From Acidovorax_G sp046289925 (GTDB taxonomy: Bacteria > Pseudomonadota > Gammaproteobacteria > Burkholderiales > Burkholderiaceae_C): a stretch of DNA of 10,766 bases. Numbering within the stretch: the first letter of the stretch is position 1; every line of letters begins with the position of its first letter. The notes under the pieces were generated by a model. The model had not been told where the DNA came from. It was given only the letters and a program-made list of their open reading frames with translations, and did no database searches. Shown here piece after piece: positions 6,382-10,766 of this stretch. Made by a program: the position numbers and the translations under genes. The stretch covers positions 1-10,766 of the forward strand of contig JBKBUN010000108.1 of the NCBI GenBank assembly GCA_046289925.1. Reading direction: 5' to 3'.

Positions 6382-7065
6382 ATGCCGCCGCCCTTCGACC
6401 CTATGTCCACGCCGCCACCCCGCGCCGGCCAGCGTCGCCGCGCCCCCCGACAGGAGCGCGCGCAGCTCACGGTAGAGGCGATCTTCGAGGCCGTGGCCCA
6501 GATCGTGGCCACCGAAGGCGAGGCCGCGCTCACCACCAACCGCATTGCCGAACGTGCCGGTGTGTCGGTGGGCTCGCTCTACCAGTACTTTCCAAGCAAG
6601 GAGGCCATCGTCACCGCACTGCTGGAGCGGCACTGCGCGCAGGTCCAGCACGCGCTGGACGCACTGCTCGCCCAGGCCTTGCACGAAGGCTGGCCAGCGC
6701 AGCAGCAGGTGCGCCACTGCGTGCGCCACTATCTGCAAGCCTTCGGGGGCGGGCCGCAGTCCGAGCGCGCGCTCGCACGCCTGGCCTGGCGGCAGGACGA
6801 GCGCGCGGCCCTGCTGGTGGCCGTGCGCGGCACAAGCGAGCGGCTGGCCCTGCACCTGCAGCGCCTGGCGCGCCAGCAGGGCCAGCCGGGGCCCGACGCG
6901 GCGCAGCTTTTCGTGCTCACACGCGGCGTGATGGGCGTGGTGCGCGCGGCGTCGCTCGAGGCATCGCCCCTGCTGGACGGCAGCGAACTTGAAGACGCGC
7001 TGGTGCAGCTGTGCCTGGCACTGCTGGGGCTGCAAACGCCGCACACGGCCCCCGGCAGCGCCTAG
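6382..7065 (+). CDS. TetR/AcrR-family transcriptional regulator
   Basis: This 227-residue regulator has a basic, proline-rich N-terminal tail (RRRAPRQER at 18-26) and a clear TetR helix-turn-helix: TTNRIAERAGVSVGSLYQYF (51-70) followed by PSKEAIVTALLE. The C-terminal ligand domain is alanine- and arginine-rich and gives no effector clue. The ATG at 6382 has only a weak AGG eleven bases upstream; ATG 6403 (220 residues) is an equally possible start, with no better ribosome site. It is divergent from the cytochrome-b-like membrane gene, the common arrangement for a TetR repressor and its target. The last codons run into a MITE-like element: the TAG stop at 7063-7065 is part of the CCTAGG at the element's left end. 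The original C-terminus may therefore have been slightly longer or different. Confidence 0.87.
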   Translation: MPPPFDPMSTPPPRAGQRRRAPRQERAQLTVEAIFEAVAQIVATEGEAALTTNRIAERAGVSVGSLYQYFPSKEAIVTALLERHCAQVQHALDALLAQALHEGWPAQQQVRHCVRHYLQAFGGGPQSERALARLAWRQDERAALLVAVRGTSERLALHLQRLARQQGQPGPDAAQLFVLTRGVMGVVRAASLEASPLLDGSELEDALVQLCLALLGLQTPHTAPGSA

Positions 7066-7168
7066 GAGCCTTTCGGACTTGGGGCGTCGAAAGCGAACAT
7101 GAGCCCCAGCAAGGACCGTTTTCGCCGTGTTTGCAGCCGACGATTCCTAAGTCCGACAGACTCCTGGG
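7061..7168 (+). repeat. MITE-like inverted-repeat element, copy 2 (complete, short form)
   Basis: This is the only copy with both ends in the window. The left terminal repeat (7061-7083, beginning CCTAGGAGCC) pairs with the right terminal repeat (7146-7168, ending ACTCCTGGG) at 19 of 23 positions. The interior shares the GAAAGCGAA...CCGTTTTCGCCGTG block with copy 3. It lacks the central hairpin segment found in the other copies: GTTTGCAGCC joins directly to GACGATTC, as expected from deletion between the two GCAGCC repeats seen in copy 1. It spans the end of the upstream TetR gene and lies in the leader region of the following oxidoreductase gene. Confidence 0.82.
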
Positions 7169-7172
7169 GAAG

Positions 7173-7210
7173 CTCTGCACGAATCACACGGCACGGCGAA
7201 CCGTGCAGAG
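7173..7210. promoter_or_regulatory. Inverted repeat upstream of the oxidoreductase gene
   Basis: CTCTGCACG (7173-7181) and CGTGCAGAG (7202-7210) form a perfect 9-bp inverted repeat separated by 20 bases. A competing tight hairpin, GCACGG-CGAA-CCGTGC (7191-7206), lies inside it and uses the same right arm. It lies 31 bases before the oxidoreductase start codon. It could be a regulator-binding site; its function is unknown. Confidence 0.45.
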
Positions 7211-7229
7211 GCGCCCTCGGCAGCGGCGC

Positions 7230-7235
7230 TACGAT
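7230..7235 (+). promoter_or_regulatory. Possible -10 element for a leaderless transcript
   Basis: TACGAT ends seven bases before the A of the ATG at 7242, which would put the transcription start at or very near the start codon. No Shine-Dalgarno sequence is visible in front of this ATG. No good -35 is seen, so any promoter would be weak or activator-dependent, perhaps using the inverted repeat at 7173-7210. Confidence 0.35.
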
Positions 7236-7241
7236 CGCCGC

Positions 7242-7808
7242 ATGCACACACCGGACTCTCCCCACTACCTGTTCCTCTGCACCTCCACCCGCGAGCCTGG
7301 GCACGAAGGCAATACCGAATGGCTGGCCCGTCAGGCCGCGGCCGCCCTGCCTGCCAGCGCGCAGCAGACCTGGATTTCGCTGCCCCGGCTGCAACTGCCC
7401 GCGTTTGTGGACCAGCGCCACACCACGGGCACCTACGCGCCGCCCGAAGGCGACCTCCAAACCCTGCTCGACGCCACGCTGGCAGCCACGCACCTGGTGC
7501 TGGTCGCGCCCGTGTACTGGTTCAGCATTCCGGCGCCGCTCAAGGCCTACCTCGACCACTGGAGCGCCTTTTTGCGCGTGCCGGGGCTTGACTTCAAGGC
7601 CCGCATGTCCGCCAAGCCTCTGTACCTGGTGACCACCAGCGGCGACCGGGCCAAGGCCCAGCCCATGATCGACTCGTTGCAACTGTGCGCGCAATTCATG
7701 GGCATGCCCTGGGGCGGCGCGCTCTGGGGCAAGGGCGGCGCGCCCGGGGCGGTGGCGCAGGATGCCGAGGCCGTGCAGGCGGCGGCGCGCTTTTTGTCGG
7801 CGGGCTAG
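7242..7808 (+). CDS. Flavodoxin-fold NAD(P)H-dependent oxidoreductase
   Basis: This is a 188-residue cytoplasmic flavoprotein of the NADPH-dependent FMN reductase/flavodoxin-like family. The N-terminal beta strand and phosphate loop for FMN are seen in LFLCTSTREPGHEGNTEWLA (10-29). The diagnostic APVYWFSIPAPLKAYLDHW (89-107) forms the second flavin-binding loop and following helix, and VTTSGDR (130-136) is the third loop. Such enzymes reduce FMN, quinones, azo compounds or chromate with NAD(P)H; the substrate here cannot be told. The start at 7242 fits the family's N-terminus, although no ribosome site is present; the gene may be translated from a leaderless mRNA. A MITE-like element ends 73 bases upstream. 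The gene is convergent with the ElyC/YdcF-like gene, 36 bases separating the stops, with no clear terminator. Confidence 0.85.
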   Translation: MHTPDSPHYLFLCTSTREPGHEGNTEWLARQAAAALPASAQQTWISLPRLQLPAFVDQRHTTGTYAPPEGDLQTLLDATLAATHLVLVAPVYWFSIPAPLKAYLDHWSAFLRVPGLDFKARMSAKPLYLVTTSGDRAKAQPMIDSLQLCAQFMGMPWGGALWGKGGAPGAVAQDAEAVQAAARFLSAG

Positions 7809-7844
7809 GGGCCTGTTCATGCCATTTTGGCCCGTGCGCAGGCC

Positions 7845-8606
7845 CTAACGCAGCCGCTCGCGCAGCGCCACCAGCCGCTGCGCAAGAATGCCCAGCCACT
7901 CGTGCAACGCCAGGCTGCTGTCGGCCAGCGAGGCCGCGCGCGGCAGCACTGCCGTCCAGCCCTGGGGGCGCGGCGGGCGCAGGCCCATGGGGGCGGGAAT
8001 CACCTCCAGCCCTTCGCGCTCGAACCACCAAGCCGCGCGGCGCATGTGCCAGCCGTGCGTGACCAGGGCCACCCGGCGCACGCCTGCGGCCTTGAGCAAG
8101 GGCGCCGAACGGCGTGCATTGGAGGCCGTGTCCAGCGACTCGGATTCCACCCAGCGCACGCGGCCGCGCAGTTCGCGTTCGATCACCTCTTTCATGATCA
8201 CGGCCTCGGGCCGCGTACCGTCGGGCGCACCGCCGGTGACCAGCAAGGGCAGGCCGGTCATGCGCTGCAGGTGCGCGGCATAGCGCACGCGCTCGCGTGC
8301 GCCGCGGCTGAGCGCGTCCAGTCCATACTCGGGCGCTAGCGTGTAGGCCCCGCCGCCCAGCACCACGATGGCCTGGGCCGGGGCCAGCGCCTGGGGAGTG
8401 GCCGGCCCGACAGACTGCAGGCCCTTGAGCAGCCCGTCGGCCACCAGCGGAGTCGAGAGCACCAGCAGCGACAGCAGCGAGGCCAGCGTAAGCGCGGTGC
8501 CGGTGCGCCGGTGGCGGCGTGCGATCCACAGGCCCAGCAGGGCGAGCAGCACGCAGACCATGGGCGGCATCAGCAGCGCGGTCAGAACTTTCTTGAACAG
8601 GAACAT
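7845..8606 (-). CDS. YdcF/ElyC-family inner-membrane protein (DUF218)
   Basis: This 253-residue protein has two N-terminal membrane segments (about 7-29 and 38-56) and a DUF218 domain. The domain shows AIVVLGGG (79-86), LLVTGGAPDG (121-130), an ESxxTxSNA block (156-164) and LVTHGWHMRRAAWWF (181-195). The leader FLFKKVLTALLMPP and overall length resemble E. coli ElyC (YcbC), which supports peptidoglycan and envelope synthesis; YdcF and SanA are other relatives. The enzymatic activity of the family is not established to my knowledge. The start at 8606 fits ElyC; AGGA lies 13 bases upstream on the coding strand and comes from the CCTAGG end of the adjacent repeat element, so the ribosome site is poor. 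The element also fills the promoter region, so insertion may have altered expression. Confidence 0.87.
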   Translation of the reverse strand: MFLFKKVLTALLMPPMVCVLLALLGLWIARRHRRTGTALTLASLLSLLVLSTPLVADGLLKGLQSVGPATPQALAPAQAIVVLGGGAYTLAPEYGLDALSRGARERVRYAAHLQRMTGLPLLVTGGAPDGTRPEAVIMKEVIERELRGRVRWVESESLDTASNARRSAPLLKAAGVRRVALVTHGWHMRRAAWWFEREGLEVIPAPMGLRPPRPQGWTAVLPRAASLADSSLALHEWLGILAQRLVALRERLR

Positions 8607-8620
8607 CGGCTTCGCATCAT

Positions 8621-8730
8621 CCTAGGAGCCTGTCGGGCTTGGGGCGCCGAAAGCGAAAATGAGTCCCAGCGAAGACCGTTTTCGCCGTGTTTGCGGCCCC
8701 ATCGCGGGGCTATGGGGCGCCAAGACGGTG
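8621..8730 (+). repeat. MITE-like inverted-repeat element, copy 3 (right end lost)
   Basis: It begins with the left terminal repeat CCTAGGAGCCTGTCGGGCTT (8621-8640), continues through the GAAAGCGAAAATGAG...CCGTTTTCGCCGTG block, and contains the central hairpin at 8696-8718 (GCCCCATCGC-GGG-GCTATGGGGC, one mismatch against copy 1). Identity with copy 1 stops after CAAGACGGTG at 8730, and no right terminal repeat follows. The next bases belong to an acetyltransferase gene remnant. The element starts 15 bases upstream of the divergent ElyC/YdcF-like start codon. Confidence 0.78.
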
Positions 8731-8849
8731 GAGCCAGCGCCCAGGATGGTGCTGTAGGGAATGGATGGCATGGCTGAGGACGCGGGCTTGGCGCCGCACG
8801 CCTGCACGGTGGCAGAGGCCAGCCCATAATAGCCCACGGTCGGGCCCGC
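8731..8849 (-). pseudogene. Remnant of a GNAT acetyltransferase gene (TacT/AtaT toxin-like)
   Basis: On the minus strand the segment encodes about 40 residues containing VGYYGLASATVQA and, after 17 residues, IPYSTILG. From memory, GNAT acetyltransferases of the TacT/AtaT toxin group carry a closely similar stretch (VGYYALA.GSV......MP.PIP...LGRLAV). Here the similarity ends where the MITE-like element begins, before the acetyl-CoA-binding loop. There is no N-terminal half, because the flavin reductase gene starts at 8882 on the other strand. It is therefore a non-functional fragment. No antitoxin gene of the RHH/DUF1778 type is visible nearby. Confidence 0.55.
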
Positions 8850-8881
8850 GCCCGGCACTGCTCTTTTGCCCGCCTGCCCCC

Positions 8882-9403
8882 GTGACGCTCCCTCCTGCCC
8901 GCCCTTCCCTGGCCCGTGCCCCCAGCTTCAGCGCCCGCGAATTCCGCGATGCGCTGGGCATGTTCGCCACGGGCGTGACCATCGTGAGCGCGCGCAGCCC
9001 CACGGGCGATCTCATCGGGCTCACGGCAAGCTCCTTCAATTCGGTGTCGCTCTCGCCCCCGCTGGTGGTGTGGAGTCTGTCGCGCTCGGCGTCGTCGATG
9101 GCCGTGCTGGCCGACGGCTCGCACTACGCCATCAATGTGCTGGCGGCCGACCAGAAGGCGCTGGCCGAGCGCTTTGCCACACGCGGCGTGGACCGCTGGG
9201 CGGGCGTAGCCCATTCGCCCGGCATTGCGGGTGCGCCGCTGATCGCGGGCACGGTGGCCTGCTTTGAATGCTTCAACCGCAGCCGCTACGAAGAAGGCGA
9301 CCACGTGGTCTTCATCGGCGAGGTGGAGCGTTGCCAGCACGACCCATCGCGCTCACCGCTGCTCTACCACGGCGGCCGGTTTTACACCGAGCACCCTTTG
9401 TAG
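8882..9403 (+). CDS. Flavin reductase-domain protein
   Basis: This 173-residue protein of the flavin reductase-like (FMN-binding split barrel) family, related to HpaC-type reductases, is cytoplasmic. Signatures include FRDALGMFATGVTIVSA (21-37), the core LTASSFNSVSLSPPLVVWSL (48-67) and the C-terminal HVVFIGEVE (141-149), RSPLLYHGGRFY (157-168). Such proteins reduce FMN or FAD with NAD(P)H, often supplying a monooxygenase partner, but no monooxygenase gene is in this window. The GTG at 8882 is chosen because it gives a short leader before the conserved FRDALG helix; no ribosome site is evident and no ATG is suitable. The frame is open upstream into the repeat element, which is not coding. A CATAAT at 8825-8830 might be a -10. 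The gene is convergent with the phosphoethanolamine transferase gene, with a strong hairpin between. Confidence 0.85.
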   Translation: MTLPPARPSLARAPSFSAREFRDALGMFATGVTIVSARSPTGDLIGLTASSFNSVSLSPPLVVWSLSRSASSMAVLADGSHYAINVLAADQKALAERFATRGVDRWAGVAHSPGIAGAPLIAGTVACFECFNRSRYEEGDHVVFIGEVERCQHDPSRSPLLYHGGRFYTEHPL

Positions 9404-9429
9404 CGGCCCACCGATGCAAAGCGTTTTAG

Positions 9430-9477
9430 GCTGCTCGTGCTTGAAATCCAAGCACAAGCAGCTATCAAATCAATAGC
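9430..9477. repeat. Dispersed repeat with strong hairpin between convergent genes
   Basis: GCTGCT (9430-9435) pairs with AGCAGC (9457-9462), and inside it GTGCTTG (9437-9443) pairs with CAAGCAC (9449-9455) around an AAATC loop. The two stems are separated by a single C/A mismatch. A second, weaker hairpin follows (GCTAT...ATAGC, 9461-9477). It is AT-richer than its surroundings. Neither strand has a T run after the stem, so it is not a classic Rho-independent terminator, but its position between two stop codons suggests it blocks read-through or protects mRNA ends. A diverged copy lies in dadA at 4892-4932. Confidence 0.6.
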
Positions 9478-9483
9478 AAACGA

Positions 9484-10766
9484 TCAGGACGCCCGTGCCA
9501 CGCGCTGTGAGGCCGGGTGGCAGCTCGCGAACATATCGAGCCCTTGCAGGTAGGTGGGGCTGCGCACGTCGAGCAGGCCCAGCACCGAGTGGTAGAGGTT
9601 GTCGTGCGTGAGCGGCTGGTCCAGACCGGCTTGCAGGCAGGCGGTGTCGATGCCGCGGCGCGCGCCCAGCGCGCCCAGGGCGGCCACCAGGGGCACGTGC
9701 TTTTGCACGTCGGGGGCCACGGCATAGGGCATGCCATGCAGGTACAGGCCCATCTCGCCCAGCGATTCGCCGTGGTCGGACACGTACACCAGGCCGCCGT
9801 CGTAGCGGTCTTTGCGTGCAGCAATCCAGTCGAGCGTGCGGCTGAGGAAGTAGTCGGTCTCCCGGATCGAGTTGTCGTACACGTTGATCAGCTGCTCGCG
9901 AGGGCAATCGGCCAGCGCATGGGTGCGGCATTCGGGCTCGAACACCTTGCGCTCGGTGGCCGAGCGGCGGTGGTAGGCCGGGCCGTGGCTGCCCATCTGG
10001 TGCAGCACCAGCACCACGCCGCGCGCACGCGCGTCTTCGGGCAGGCGGGCGATGCGCTCGTCCAGGCCTTCGAGCATCAGCAGGTCTAGGCATTCGTCGC
10101 CCGTGCACAGGGCCTGGCCTGCAGGAGTCTGCCGCGCATCTTCGGTCGAGGCGCTGGGTACGCGCTCGCACACGCCCTTGCATCCGGCCTGGTTGTCCAG
10201 CCACAGCACGGCCAGGCCTGCGGTCTGCAACACGTCGAGCAGGTTGTCGTACTGGGCCACGCGCTTGAGGTAGCCGCTGCGTCCCAGGTGCGAGAACATG
10301 CAGGGTACCGATTCGAGCGTGCTGGTGCCGCACGAGCGCACGTTGGTCCAGCTCAACACGCCGCGGCGCGCCAGTTCGGGGGTGGTGGCGCGCTCGTAGC
10401 CGTTCAGGCCGAAGTGGTCCGCACGCGCCGTCTCGCCCACCACCAGCACCAGCAGGGGCACGCGCTCAGCACCCTGGGCGGCCGCCAGGCCCGGGCCCAG
10501 CGTCGCGCCCGCGGCAATGCTCACAAACGGTTTGGGCCGCTTGAACAGGGGCTTGACCAGCACGTCCAGCGTCGACAGCAGTGGGCTGGCCGGATTGAGC
10601 ATGAAGCGCAGCGCCATGTTGTTGCGCACCACGGGTGCCAGGTCGCGGTACATGGCAAACACCGAGCCTACCAGCACCAGCGCAGCGGCCACGGCCATGG
10701 CCGTGGTACGCCACAGGCTGCGAAGAGCACCGGCACGCTGCACCGGCACCTGCCACAGCCACACCA
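9484..10766 (-). CDS. eptA: Phosphoethanolamine-lipid A transferase, EptA/MCR family (5' end outside window)
   Basis: The visible 427 or so C-terminal codons cover the end of the membrane domain (a helix at about 22-39 of the visible part) and the whole periplasmic alkaline-phosphatase-fold domain. The enzyme transfers phosphoethanolamine from phosphatidylethanolamine to lipid A, lowering surface charge and cationic-peptide binding. Key residues, numbered from 10764, are Glu111 in VVGETARADHF, the nucleophile Thr147 in SCGTSTLESVPCMFS, Asp330-His331 in SDHGESLGE, and His255/His260 in LHQMGSHGP with His343 further on. These match the zinc- and substrate-binding sets of EptA and MCR-1. Cysteines at 145/155, 195/199, 220/225 and 279/287 fit the family's disulfides. 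Most of the N-terminal membrane helices lie beyond the window, so the GTG at 10764 is internal. No PmrAB-type regulator genes are seen here, though the 5' side is unseen. Confidence 0.9.
   Translation of the reverse strand, partial: VWLWQVPVQRAGALRSLWRTTAMAVAAALVLVGSVFAMYRDLAPVVRNNMALRFMLNPASPLLSTLDVLVKPLFKRPKPFVSIAAGATLGPGLAAAQGAERVPLLVLVVGETARADHFGLNGYERATTPELARRGVLSWTNVRSCGTSTLESVPCMFSHLGRSGYLKRVAQYDNLLDVLQTAGLAVLWLDNQAGCKGVCERVPSASTEDARQTPAGQALCTGDECLDLLMLEGLDERIARLPEDARARGVVLVLHQMGSHGPAYHRRSATERKVFEPECRTHALADCPREQLINVYDNSIRETDYFLSRTLDWIAARKDRYDGGLVYVSDHGESLGEMGLYLHGMPYAVAPDVQKHVPLVAALGALGARRGIDTACLQAGLDQPLTHDNLYHSVLGLLDVRSPTYLQGLDMFASCHPASQRVARAS

Noticed and set aside
5848..7044. Minus-strand open frame of 398 codons
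   Set aside because: It overlaps two genes with clear family signatures. In high-GC DNA such antisense frames arise from codon bias, and the translation is arginine/cysteine/histidine-rich with no motif.
7809..7844. GGGCC...GGCCC as a terminator between the oxidoreductase and ElyC/YdcF-like genes
   Set aside because: It is a five-pair stem with a long loop and no T tract on either strand.
9470..10333. Minus-strand open frame of 287 codons in another phase of the phosphoethanolamine transferase
   Set aside because: The composition is arginine/alanine/proline-rich noise, and the overlapping frame carries all the catalytic residues.
1..10766. CRISPR array, prophage, transposase or integrase genes
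   Set aside because: There is no regularly spaced repeat series and no protein with such motifs; the repeats present are three dispersed element copies and one separate repeat pair.

Overview
The window is high-GC DNA from what is most likely a betaproteobacterium of the Comamonadaceae (Acidovorax-like). The evidence is the GC-rich codon use, the product types (ArgP, DadA, ElyC/YdcF-like, EptA-like) and two kinds of short dispersed repeat that I associate from memory with this group. It reads as ordinary chromosome with a few scars. There is no rRNA, intact tRNA, CRISPR array, transposase or phage gene.

Layout. 1-120 is the right end of a short inverted-repeat element. 239-661 encodes a small universal stress protein closed by a hairpin terminator. 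825-2265 is a two-gene operon for exported fasciclin (FAS1) proteins: first a single-domain periplasmic protein, then a two-domain Tat-type lipoprotein. Its promoter (712-769) carries three evenly spaced ACCAA/ACGGT-type sites and looks tightly repressed. A bidirectional terminator separates it from a convergent TetR regulator (2395-3009), which is a candidate repressor. An ArgP-like LysR regulator (3148-4062) is divergent from dadA, the D-amino-acid dehydrogenase gene (4196-5533), suggesting local control of amino-acid oxidation. dadA abuts, stop to stop, a six-helix histidine-rich membrane protein that resembles SdhC/FrdC cytochrome b (5534-6277). That gene is divergent from a second TetR gene (6382-7065).

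The right part holds a flavodoxin-fold NAD(P)H oxidoreductase (7242-7808), a YdcF/ElyC-family envelope protein (7845-8606), a flavin-reductase-domain protein (8882-9403) and the catalytic part of an EptA/MCR-family phosphoethanolamine transferase (9484 to the window edge).

The most interesting non-coding content is a MITE-like family with three copies (1-120, 7061-7168, 8621-8730). One copy supplies the stop codon of a TetR gene, and one is fused to the remnant of a GNAT-type acetyltransferase gene. A second, AT-richer repeat occurs between convergent genes at 9430-9477, and a diverged relative appears to sit in frame inside dadA at 4892-4932. I see no convincing new multi-gene system. The best leads are the repeat family, the in-frame dadA insertion, the operator array of the fasciclin operon and the orphan cytochrome-b-like gene with its divergent regulator.
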